Assembly: GCF_019175385.1 (NCBI RefSeq)
Contig: NC_083340.1
Location: 7,169,706-7,233,705 of the forward strand
Length of the DNA stretch: 64,000 bases
Reading direction: 5' to 3'
Source of the DNA: Lycium barbarum
Lineage: Eukaryota; Streptophyta; Magnoliopsida; Solanales; Solanaceae
Below the pieces are notes generated by a model. The model searched no databases. It was not told the origin of the DNA and worked only from the letters and a program-made list of their open reading frames with translations. A program made the position numbers and the translations under genes. Below are positions 35,128 to 47,359 of this stretch, in pieces. The stretch's first letter is position 1. Each line of letters opens with the position of its first letter.

Positions 35128-36449
35128 CTAGCCATATATGCCCGTGCGACACACGGGCCGAACATGTTTATTCACTTTAATTAGCCTGTATTTAAGGTTT
35201 GTATTTTGTAAATAATTTTTAAAAATTAGTCATAGTCATGGCAATGAAAGTTGTTCATCAATGTGAAAAAGAAAATTAGTAAGAAGGTAAGGGAAAATTA
35301 ATATTTTGATTTTAGTTTTTTTTCTTTTAAATTGTTTAATATCTTATATGTATACCGACAAGTTGATATCCATACCAATCAATTAACTGTTCAGATCCAA
35401 ACATAAGAACCATTGTTATATATATTGGATTTTTTTAAAAGCAAAACTAATAAAATATTTTTATTAAATTAATTAAAAAATATGAGGAAATAAATGTGTC
35501 GGATAATTAAAATTGAAGTGCATACGTCTATGGAATAAATATTATATGACATATTATAAATGTAATATGTTATATCGTAAATCACCAAATTTTAATTCTG
35601 AAATGAAAATTTAAAGTAATACACTTTATAAATGTAAAGAAACAATAATCAAAGAATGCAAAGGAGAGTAAGATAAGTAAAGTATTGACAAAGAAGGAAA
35701 ACGGGTTTTCCTGCAATCTTAATACTTTAAACGTGAAAAGAGGACGAACAATAGCAATGCAAATTTGTACCAAAAGTTATATAAAGTGTACACTTTAACC
35801 AACTACTTTTTTATCCCACTTAGACATTTGTCATAGTCTCTCTCGAATAGACTATTTTCAAGAATATTTATTAGAAAGGGTTAATTTTATTTTTGTTTTA
35901 TAAATGAACAAGTAATTTGGACACACACATATTATATTTTTCAAAAACTCAAAAAGTCAAGAGTGAACAAGTAAAAGTGCATGAAGGAAATAAATGTGTC
36001 GGAGAATTAAAATTGCAGTGCATACGTGTATACATGAGAAAAGAATACATATTCAGTACTATGACATATGTCCACGTGGGATAAAGAAGTAATTGATTAA
36101 AGTGTACAATTTATGTAACTTCTGGTACAAGTATTCATTGTTGTGTTAAAGTGTACAATTTGTAATGCTTATGGTACAATTTTTGTATACATGAGAAGAA
36201 AATACTTATTCAGTACTATGACATATGTCTGCGTGGGATAAACAAGTAAAATTGAAGTGCATACGTCTATGGAATAAATATTAAGTACTATGACATATTA
36301 GAAATGTCCATGTGAGATAGGAAAATAGTTGGGTAAAGTGTACAAGTTATATAGCTTATGCTATAAGCATTCAATGTGGGTACAATCTGTGAAGCTTTTG
36401 GTACAGCTGTTTAAAGCTATGTTCGTCCCTTTAAAATTGAAGTGCATAT
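35128..36449 (-). mobile_element. Helitron-like element C
   Basis: The minus-strand 3' end has the stem CCCGTGTGTCGCACGGG (plus-strand 35141-35157), spacer CATATATGG and CTAG at 35131-35128. The interior has the region TTCATCAATGTGAAAAAGAA also seen in element D, and then the 110-bp repeats. Its right side runs into the fold-back at 36450, so the 5' end is not certain. Confidence 0.5.
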
Positions 36450-39064
36450 TTCTATCTATAATAAGTGCCAAGGAGAGACGAACACAACAGTCCCTCCTTG
36501 TACCCACCGCTTTTCAAATTGTACCCGCAGTGAATATTTATACCAAAAGCTATATAACTTGTACACTTTATTCAACTATTTTTATATCTCACGTAGACAT
36601 ATGTCATAATACTTAATATTTATTCCCTTCTCATGTATAGACATATGCACTTCAAATTTAATTCTCTGTCATATTTATTTCATCTGTGCACTTTTACTTG
36701 TTCACTTTTGACTTTTCGTGTTCTAGCTAAATATTTATTCTCTTCTCATGTATAGACATATGCAGTTCAATTTTAATTCTCCTACACAAATTTATTTCCT
36801 CCATGCACTTTTACTTGTTCACTCTTGACTTTTTACATTCTTATAGAAAAAGTACCAAAAGCTATATAACTTGTACACTTTATTCAATTATTTTTATATC
36901 CCACGTAGACATATGTCATAATACTTAATATTTATTCTCTTCTCATGTATAGACGTATGCACTTCAAATTTAATTCTTCAACATATTTATTTCCTCCGTG
37001 CACTTTTACTTGTTCACTTTTAACTTTTCATGTTCTAGTCGAATATTTATTATCTTCTCATATATAGACATATGCAGTTCAATTTTAATTCACCTACACA
37101 AATTTATTTCCTCCATGCACTTTTATTTATTCACTTTTGGCTTTTTACATTTTTCTATTATATATAAGTCCCTTAAAGGGACAAACACAGCTTTAAACAG
37201 CTGTACCAAAAGCTTCACAGATTGTACCCGCAATGAATGCTTATACCATAAGCTATATAACTTGTACACTTTACCCAACTATTTTCCTATCTCACGTGGA
37301 CATTTCTAATATGTCATAGTACTTAATATTTATTCATTTCTCAAGTATAGAAGTATGCACTTTAATTTGAATTCTCCGACACATTTATTTCCTCCGTGTA
37401 CTTTTACTTCACTTTTTGACTTTTCACGTTCTTGCCGAGTATTTATTCTCTTCTCATGTATACGCATATGCAGTTCAATTTTAATTCTCTTACACAAATT
37501 TATTTTGCTCCGTGCACTTTTACTTGTTCACTTTTGACTTTTTACGTTCTTTAAGAATTAGTAAATCCCACGTGGATGTATGACATAATACTGAATATTT
37601 ATTTTCTTCTCATGTATACACGCATGCACTTCAATTTTAATTCTCCGACACATATTTATTTCCTCTGTGAGTTATATATCTTATGGTATAAGCATTCAAT
37701 GTGGGTACAATCTGTGAAGCTTTTGGTACAGCTGTTTAAAGCTGTGTTCGTCCCTTTAAAATTGAAGTGCATATATGTATACATGAGAAGAAAATAAATA
37801 TTCAGCAAGAACGTGAAAAGTCAAAAGTGAACAAGTAAAAGTGCACGGAGGAAATAAATATGTGTCGGAGAATTAAAATTGAACTGCATGCGTGTATACA
37901 TGAAAAGAAAATAAATGTTCAGTACTATGGCATACATCCACGTGGGATTTACTAATTCTTAAAGAACATAAAAAGTCAAAAGTGAATAAGTAAAAGTGCA
38001 CGGAGGAAATAAATTTGTGTAAGAGAATTAAAATTGAACTGCATATACGTATAAATGAGAAGAGAATAAATACTCGGCAAGAACGTGAAAAATCAAAAGT
38101 GAACAAGTAAAAGTACACGGAGGAAATAAATGTGTCGGAGAATTCAAATTGAAGTGCATACTTCTATACTTGAGAAATGAATAAATATTAAGTACTATGA
38201 CATATTAGAAATGTCCACGTGAGATAGGAAAATAGTTGGGTAAAATGTACAAGTTATATAGCTTATGGTATAAGCATTCATTGCGGATACAATCTGTGAA
38301 GCTTTTGGTACAGCTGTTTAAAGCTGTGTTTGTCCCTTTAAGGGACTTATATATAATAGAAAAATGTAAAAAGCCAAAAGTGAATAAATAAAAGTGCATG
38401 GAGGAAATAAATTTGTGTAGGTGAATTAAAATTGAACTGCATATGTCTATATATGAGAAGAGAATAAATATTCGACTAGAACATGAAAAGTTAAAAGTGA
38501 ACAAGTAAAAGTGCACGGAGGAAATAAATATGTTGAAGAATTAAATTTGAAGTGCATACGTCTATACATGAGAAGGGAATAAATATTAAGTATTATGACA
38601 TATGTCTACGTGGGATATAAAAATAATTGAATAAAGTGTACAAGTTATATAGCTTTTGGTACTTTTTCTATAAGAATGTAAAAAGTCAAGAGTGAACAAG
38701 TAAAAGTGCATGGAGGAAATAAATTTGTGTAGGAGAATTAAAATTGAACTGCATATGTCTATACATGAGAAGAGAATAAATATTTAGCTAGAACACGAAA
38801 AGTCAAAAGTGAACAAGTAAAAGTGCACAGATGAAATAAATATGACAGAGAATTAAATTTGAAGTGCATATGTCTATACATGAGAAGGGAATAAATATTA
38901 AGTATTATGACATATGTCTACGTGAGATATAAAAATAGTTGAATAAAGTGTACAAGTTATATAGCTTTTGGTATAAATATTCACTGCGGGTACAATTTGA
39001 AAAGCGGTGGGTACAAGGAGGGACTGCTGTGTTCGTCCCTCCTTGGCACTTATTATAGATAGAA
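36450..39064. repeat. Large inverted repeat (fold-back), 1.2-kb arms
   Basis: The left arm 36450-37669 and the right arm 37845-39064 are reverse complements about a centre near 37757, with a 175-bp spacer. Over about 210 bp at the outer ends I found two mismatches, so the arms appear more than 98% identical there. The same 103-codon frame appears at 36998-37309 (+) and 38205-38516 (-). Both arms begin with a Helitron-like 5' end (TCTATCTATAATAAGTGCC) and contain a second such end (37154 and 38358). The spacer start copies the left outer flank (36349-36445) in direct order. Confidence 0.85.
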
Positions 39065-39917
39065 ACTAGCAAACCATCGCACGGGCCCAACATGGTTAAT
39101 TTGGTTACTAACTTTAGTTAGTCTTTATGGTTTATATATTTTGTAAAGGATACCGTGATTCTCCTTAGTGAGTCTTCATATTTTTGTTTCTTTTCCTCTT
39201 ATTTTTCCCCTTAATTTCTCAATGGTTGTTAAAATTTGTCTTATTTTCGTTATGTCCGCCTCTTTTTATATTTAGTAAGTTAACAATTGAAATATCCTAC
39301 ATGTCAAGTTTATAATCACAAGATTCAAAGGATATTTTATTAGATTATACACATTTTTAATTTAGAACCACAAGATTCAAAAGTCTATCTTTATTTCTTA
39401 AACTCCGTCACTTTAATTAGCCAGTCTTTAAGGTTTGTATTTTGTAAATAACTTGTAAAAACATTTTAATTGTTATTATATAGAGCAACATATACAAAAT
39501 GTATTTTATGTACTATCACTTTAGTTATAATTAAAAAATGATGGAATTAAGTCTTTGAGATGGAAAGAGTCGTACTTTTTTTCTCATTGTCATGACAATG
39601 AAAGTTATTCATCAATGTGAAAAAGAAAATTAGTGAGAATATGAGGGGAAATTAATATTTTGATTCTAGATTTTTTATTTTAAATTCTTTAATATCTTAT
39701 ATATATACCGACAGGTTGATATTCATCTCAATTAACTAACTGTTCAGATCCAAACATAAGAACCATTGTTGTATATATTGAATTTTTTAAAAGCAAAACT
39801 AATAAAATATTTTTATTAAATTAATTTAAAAATATGTTAATAAAGGGGTAAATTAGTTACATTATAATAAATTAGTTACATTATAATTTTTTATATTAAC
39901 AATTATAGATAAAAATA

Positions 39918-42065
39918 TGTCACGACCAAAATCTGACACTCAGGCCGTGACCGGACACCTGTCGAACTTCTACCCATAAGGCGAACCCTCTAAGCTAATC
40001 ATACGAAAATTAACAAATAAAATGAATAATACGCAAAGTCTCATAATATAAAGAAAAGTGCGGAAGCGAAATACAAATACTAAGCCTTGCCCATAAACCC
40101 CATAAAATGTCTAAGTCATGGAACTACTAGTCTGAATATAAAAGTACGAGACGTAGCTTGGAATACTACTAAGTCAACTAAAGAAGAAGAGGCCGCCATG
40201 ATCTCATGGTGGCTCACCTCGACTGAACTGGACTGAACGAATCTGGAATGAATCAAGTATCGGCTACCTGGTCACCGTTAACCATACCTGCACACATACA
40301 ACATCAACAAGCGTGAGTCTAAAAGACCCAATAAGATCATCGACCCTCTCAGCTTACCCCTGGGGCAAGTATTTGAAATCCCTGATAATGCATAAAAGCA
40401 ATTACACAGTACAAGTATATTAAATATATACAAGCACTGAAGCTAAAGCTGAAATCATGAAGCATAACCAAGCAAAACATGAAATGCTCTAAATCTGAAT
40501 CTATGCTCACGGGACATAGTACGTATTTATCTATGTCTTACCCCGTTTTCCGGAGAGGACATTATTTACCCCCATCTTACCCGGACGAGCAATACATAAA
40601 ATACACTGAATCTGAATGTTGCTCATGGGACATAGTACGTATTTGTCTATGTTTTACCCCGTCTTCCGGACAGGGCATTATTTACCCCCATCTTACTCGG
40701 ACGAGCAATAGATGCACTACACTGAATGTGAATCTATGCTCACGAGACATAGTACGTATTTGTCTATGTCTTCCCCGTCTTCCGGAGAGGGCATTATTTA
40801 CCCCCATCTTACCCGGGCACTTAAGATTCTAGCATCAATCTCTCACTGAACATCAATGGGACCTATGGAAGTGTGCCCCTCTAAAAATACGATAAGTGGA
40901 ACATACATCCAATCAATACCACTTCTAAACTTTACATTTATATAAATAGTATCTATTTAAGCGAATTTACGCTAAAGGACTCATACGGTCATTACTTTAG
41001 AAACTTGGAAATTATCCAATTTAGATCATGCTTGCCCACTCACACGAACTAAATGGTTTAAATGCATACATACAACACAAACCATATGCTTTTATGAAAA
41101 GCAAGTAAACTAAGAGTTTAAGCCTCACTTGCCTTATAACCGGAACACAACCTCTCCGATAGTGCCAAATTTCCTTCAAACAATCTCCAATAGCCTCAAT
41201 CTATCCAAATACATAAATAAATGGTCTAAATTAGTTTAGGGAATCTAATCCTATAATTTTATGTTTAGAACTAAATCTCAACATTCTACCTAATTTCCAT
41301 AATTCTTTTAAAAAGGTAGAAGTTGTTTCTCAATACTCTTAGTAAACAGTTATACAAATATGTTCTAGTCCCAAAATAAGAATAATCATAATGTGAAACT
41401 AAAGAAATAAAAGAAACTAAACAAACAAAAAAAAGAAAAAAAAGGATTAAAAGAAAGACACAGTGACGAGTTGAAACAGTAGGGTAATGTCACCCTTTTG
41501 AATACCTATTTTATTTTATTTTAAATCATACCACTAATCAATTCTCAACTTCCCATAATTGTCATAATCATTAGAGTAATCATTAGCATTCTTTTCATTC
41601 TTTTGTTGTCATCCGCTATACACCACTACATATCTCTACAATACCAATTCTATGCTTTCATACTAAAAACAGTAACAATATGTACGTGAATGTTTTGTGT
41701 TTAATCCAAGAAAATGTTCACTGCAATGATTCTTTAGAGCAGCAACGAGAACTGCCCTAAGCCGTTCTTTTTCTTTTTTTTTTTCTTTTAAGGCTAATAA
41801 CTAGAATAATGATTTTTTTCTGAATTCGAACTTTCACCTTAACGTGACTAGTGGTGAAATAGTGGGTCTGACCCACTAATTTACTTTTAATTAATTTACC
41901 ATCTAAAATATTATATCATATAGATAATATTTAATTAAATACATATACACCCATATTATATGAATATATTCCATAATTAACCGCTTTAATACAAGACCGC
42001 TAAAATTAAATAAACTATGAATAAGGAAGTAATTCTAAACACTTGAAAATTTTCGGGTTGTTACA
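39918..42065 (-). repeat. 3' LTR of the LARD-type element
   Basis: It is 2148 bp and begins TGTCACGACCAAAATCTGAC on the plus strand. It contains three tandem copies of a roughly 110-bp unit (about 40490-40830) with GGGACATAGTACGTATTT and ATTATTTACCCCCATCTTAC, which create a repetitive open frame at 40479-40832. Confidence 0.9.
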
Positions 42066-42491
42066 TTCTCCCTCCATTAAATTAACGTTCGTCCGCGAAC
42101 GTAAGAAAAGTTCTACCCTTGGTCAAAGATCAACGCATTGGCAAACCTTAACTATCTTAACAAGTCTCTTAGGTCTACAAAAATTTCGGCAGAATTTCCT
42201 CTATAATTAGGACTAATGCTATCTATATACTTGTCTTAAAATAGCTAACAACAACAACCAACAGTCATAATTTATAAACTAACATATATAGGGAGTCCCG
42301 AGCGACTCCATACCATCAATCACATGCAAAATGGGGCACCGGGCGACCCCGTACCATCATGCAAAATTTCAAATAAAGAACATAACACCAATGTATCTCG
42401 AACAAATCAACATATAAATATGAACAAGTAAATCCATGATCTAGTACACATGTAACCAATGCACATACGCACTGAAACTTCTTTTGGTCAC

Positions 42492-43683
42492 TGATAACGT
42501 TCAAATCCACTCCTCAAAGAGAAAGTGTACACGGTCGTATGCAATATAATTACCCAACTATGAGTCGGGGTTGAATCCCACAAGGAACAATATACTAGGC
42601 GATCAAGCAAGTAAGGAATTTTCACTTTCTACACTAAGCCAAACACTTGATAATATTTTGGTTTTGAGAAAATTATAACTAATGCAAAAATGTAAACTAA
42701 CCTAGAAAGCAAGTAAAATGATCAATGGCCACAAGCTAGGATACAAGGAACTCTCACGTAACGATCCAATATATTTTATGATATTACAACTAAGAGCAAG
42801 TTTATGTTAATAGATAATGGTTTCTACAATCTCATTGAAAGTCTTCCAACCAAATCAATGAATTTCACTCTAAGCTTTTCCAAGCCTTAGAGTGTGATAT
42901 CAAGCACAACCAATTGAATCTCAAGTAACTATCCTCTTCCGAGCTCAAGTTATTAGATGGGTTTAATGACCCAAATTCTTGCTATTAACTCTTTTCCTAA
43001 CCTCTACTTTCTTTTCCAAACAAAGTATGGGTATTTGGGCACAAATAATGTTGTACACCATTAAACGACATTAAAGCTTGAAGAGTTAATAGAGAAACAA
43101 TAAATCCACTTCATTAGAAACAACAATCATTCAATACATAAGCATAACAAAAGGTTTCATCCAACTTTGCAAATGAATATTTTCATAAACAAGTTTCAAG
43201 TAATGGAATAAAATACAACACACTTAAATATGCAATACAAAGCAGGGAATTGAAGAAAGGATTAAGAAATTTATCATTAAAGAGCTCCAATCTTCTCCTC
43301 CAAAGATGTGGTGTAAAAACCCTAGCTCCAAAGCTTGCAAAATGGCCAAAGATGAATATAATTGCTCCCTTGTCTTTCTTTTGTAGTTCCCCCACTTTTT
43401 CCAAGTCCAAAAATAACAAAATAAGCCCCAAGTTTTCAGATTTGCAAATCTGTCCCGTTTTTGCAAAACTATCCACTTTTGACAGTTTTGCAAAACTGTG
43501 CATTTTTTGTCCAATTTGGCCTCTTTTTAACTTTATTTTCACTTGGTTTCTTCCGATCACTTCTAAATCATATAAACCTATAAAATGGAAGTAAACGACA
43601 TCAAATGCACTATTTTCTCAATCAAAACAAAGCAACAATCTAAGATTAAAGAAGAAATAAGTTGGTAAAATACCAACTTATCA
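42492..43683. mobile_element. Solo-LTR/TRIM-like insertion inside the LARD
   Basis: It starts TGATAACGTTC and ends CCAACTTATCA, with a perfect 5-bp duplication GTCAC (42487-42491 and 43684-43688). Near its right end AATAAGTTGGTAAAATACCA is followed by ACTTATC, a near-perfect hairpin (43656-43683). TG...CA ends and a 5-bp duplication fit an LTR-class element of 1.19 kb. No coding content is recognised; the opposite frames at 43183-43594 overlap each other and resemble nothing. Confidence 0.75.
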
Positions 43684-43688
43684 GTCAC

Positions 43689-46600
43689 GATATGATTCGT
43701 TAAAGGATCCAAGATTCACTAAAATGTCTAATCTTCCTAATAGAATGCCTCGTGAATGTTTTCATGCCTAGGCACAAAGATGACAAGAAAACTGTTAATA
43801 TTTGCATAAAGTAAATTGTATACCTTAACAAATGTTGGATAAGTAGTGGATTCCTTTCTGGTTAAATTTCTCTTGGGTAGTAATTGGAGTAGTAAACTTT
43901 CTCTTGAAACTAACAGTGCTCATTTAGATATTTGTAGTATTTCTGGTTCATAAGCCCATAGAATATGGACAAAAAAATCATGACTAGGCTAACTAAATGA
44001 TAAAAGTGCAGATAGTCAATATTCATTGTCAACAAAAACACTTTACACCAAGTAATGTATGAATCACAAATTAGCAATTTCACCTAGAAATAAATATTAC
44101 TCCTAAAAATTTCTATTCAAATCAACAGTGGCTCATTTAAGTGATAAAACCACGGTTACCCAAGGGATAAACCATTTCACCTACTAATAAATTATTACTT
44201 ACTTAAAAATCAAGCTAGGATTCACTTCATACAGATACTATCCTGTAACCACCACTCTACCTTATCATTTCAAAACCTAAACGACAACATGTGAAAAGAA
44301 AAATTAATTATGTATATACAGAACTCCACAAATATCAGGTCTTCCAATATGATCCGTGAACAAACATAGGGGAACTATTAATAATTAATAATGTAAACTG
44401 CACATAGATTGCATTCCTTTTTGGTTAAATTGGTACCAACTTAAAATCCAGGTGTTTTAGTATGTGTGATAATGCAATATATGGCAACCTCTTATGTATA
44501 AATATTTACAATATAAATCACTCCACTATCTTGCTTAACATCCTCAACTGCTAGAGATCAAATAGGACCTCATGAAATACCTCTCCTAGGCTCTTAAGAC
44601 ATTAGGTCAAATTCCCGATTAGCATTGATTTTTTTTTTTGAGCCACCATCCTTTATCATTCGTGACAGAAGGCATAACCTCATGCACTTCATACGGATTG
44701 ATTGTCTCGTTGCTTACCCAACTATTACATACACAACAACAACCTTACCCAACTATTACATGCTGCAAGCAATTACTGAAAAGTTGTTAATATTGAAGAT
44801 AACACTGCTAATTTTGAAACTGTCACTACTGTCACCAATCATAAGAGAGGCTTACGGGACATGGAATATTTAATACACATCTCTTACCCTGTCTTCGGAG
44901 TGTTAGTCTCGTGGCTACCCACCTGTCGTGGTCAATTCTCAAATCTGGGTGTTGTAGTTCTCCTCACGTCTCTTTATCTATTTAGAAGTTTATGCTACTA
45001 CTTTAAATTTCCATACCCGAAGGCAAGCCATATACTTAGACTGTTCTGATTATTGTTTTAAACATCTAAAGTCCAAACTCATCTCCTCATCAAAACTGAA
45101 TTGTCTTCTAAGTTGCGCAAGTAAAAAATGTTGTGATAGTCAAGTCTGCTATATGACAGTTGTCATGTTCTTGTTAAATACATAAAACAATATACTTCCA
45201 TTATTTCACCTTTCTCAATCTCTTCAGAATCCTTCGAGATGTCATATTTAGCTCGACTCATACTAACTTGATATGGTATTTTAGTAGAATTTTATTCTCT
45301 TAGTACTCAACACATATAGTACTCACATTATCCGCAAAAACCGTTATCATATGCTCCTTGCTATAGCAATAACACCAATACGAATTTGAACTCTTGGTTC
45401 CTTAAGCCCATAAAGACTGGACACAAGTCATCTACATCCATAGGTCTAGAAAACTACTTCAGTATATCAAGTTAGAATTCTATTACCTTCATAGGTAAAA
45501 CATCATATGCATCTTAAAGATTCATTTGGAACTTGCAAATCGTGAAAATGTCTCAAAGGTTAAAATTCCACTCTAACGTCCAAGGCACCATTATACAAGC
45601 TAAACACACACTTCTCGACATTTACTTGACTTTTGATAAAAGGAATAACCTTGCCTGAATGCAACTACACATTCACTTCCATATAAGGCTAAGCTCCATT
45701 TTGATGAAAACAATCAATCCATGCTCAACTTGACCTTTGGAAAATCTCAACCAAACTTATAAGGTTCACTAGTCTTTCTCTGTCTAGAATTATATTTGCC
45801 CTCCTCCAATAGGCACGATTTACCATAAGACACTACCCCACTTAGGTTGAAGCTATAACAACTTGTCCTACGACTCAATTTCCTTCTTCTTCCACATAAA
45901 GTATCAGCATTCTAACTATCTTTCTTAAATTCATGATAGGCAAACAATAACACATATTAGTCAACTGTGGAAAAATAAATCATGTTCGATGTTGGTCACT
46001 TCACAAGCTCCAAATGTCACAAATATCCTCTATAACTAGACTTTTCATCTTGTTGATGCGGGAAAAACATCCTATACCCCACGTCCTACTCAAACTGATT
46101 CGGCAGACAAATCCTGGTACACTAAATCTCATGCTCAACGTCTTACTTTATAACTGAAGGTGCTTTCGACTAAAAATAAGTCTAGCACTGTACTCCCTAC
46201 TGGTCATAAGAAATAACTGACATTGGGATTGTACTGAGCCTGGCGCCCAACGCAAATCTAATTGTGATGGCAAAAGTGCCCTGCTATCTGAATTTGGAGC
46301 TTAATCCACTGGTGACTATATGGGAAAGCATGCCCATTCTAAGAAGATAAATACAAATCATAAGAAGATAAATAAAAATCAATTTAATGAGGTGTGATAT
46401 CACTTAACTATGGTGTATTCAACATAGAAACTAAACAAGATTAAACTCCTCTTTAACACACCCTTTCGAAGTGCGAAATCCTTGAAGGTTTATAGTCACT
46501 ACTGCTAAGTAGTCCGGAACTCTCCAAAACCCAAACTGAAATATGTTGTAGTAGTAGGTTTATCTGATTCAGCCAATGTGCAAGTCATGAAGATCGAAAC

Positions 46601-47343
46601 GTCAATGTCGATTCTCCATATATAACATACTCGATAGCCTTACATAGCCAACTTAATACGCTGAACAGAACTAATTTTCCTCATTGAGTTGTAGTAGTCA
46701 ACTTTCATGAATGTGACATAAAACTGTCGTCTTAATTTGTAACTGTGCTAAAATTCCATTTCCTATTACTGTTTACACTTAAGATAATTCACTTAATTAT
46801 GCCCATATTCTCTCCAGTATAACATGTATGAACCGTAGTTCTCGTTTTGCTCGTAGCCTTGCTATATGTGCCACTGATTGTGGTAGGCACAATTGTTGCT
46901 CCACTGCTCCCACTTCAAGAATCATAAAGAGATCTATCTTTAAAACCCAACTCAAAATTTTAGAGTCTCCTAGATCTGTATAGTAACTCGTGAATACTTC
47001 CGTTAACCTTGTAAGCTACTACTCAACTCCAATCGTCTTCAATGTTTTAGCCTATCTTTTAGGCTTACCTCTAACTTTTTCGAACTTCTTTGTAACTCCC
47101 GGAGAAACATTCTTAATCGCTAACGCCGGAATTAGTTGAATGTGTTCCTGCCTTACATAGGGAAGAACACGAAGTGTATCACTTTCCATACTTCAAGCTT
47201 TATAGCACGAGGGAGGAATGAAAGAAGGAAACTTTCCTAAAATGTCCATGCAGCCCCTCGAAGATAAGTACAGACGTCTCCGTATCGATCCGTAAGGCTC
47301 TACTAGACACTGTTCCATGACTCCAAGGAAATTGAAACCTAGG
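43689..47343. other. Interior of the LARD, no recognisable genes
   Basis: This 3.6-kb stretch has only short frames in six directions. I saw no zinc knuckle, DTG protease, YxDD reverse transcriptase or integrase HHCC pattern. It may be a decayed or never-coding internal region. Confidence 0.6.
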
Positions 47344-47359
47344 GCTCTGATACCAAGTT

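Larger units (their letters stand above)
32340..36320. repeat. Roughly 110-bp repeats shared by the Helitron-like elements
   Basis: The unit, in plus-strand order, contains AAGAACGTGAAAAGTCAAAA, GTGAACAAGTAAAAGTGCAC, GGAGGAAATAAATATGTG, GGAGAATTAAAATTGAAGTG, CATACATGTATACATGAGAA and GAGAATAAATATTCAG. It is repeated in direct order many times here, again inverted at 36590-37650, and again at 37780-39000 and 49620-53260. Small frames such as MHFYLFTF are translations of it and not proteins. Confidence 0.85.

Noticed and set aside
36998..38516. Same 103-codon protein on both strands (36998-37309 +, 38205-38516 -)
   Set aside because: It is the translation of the fold-back arms and the 110-bp Helitron repeat; low-complexity F/S/H-rich, no family.
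40479..40832. Open frame with a repeated SYPVFRRGHYLPPSYP-type peptide
   Set aside because: It translates the tandem units of the LTR; the other LTR breaks the frame differently (47921-48154).
43183..43594. 125- and 114-codon frames on opposite strands
   Set aside because: They overlap each other within the nested LTR-like element and show no recognisable domain.
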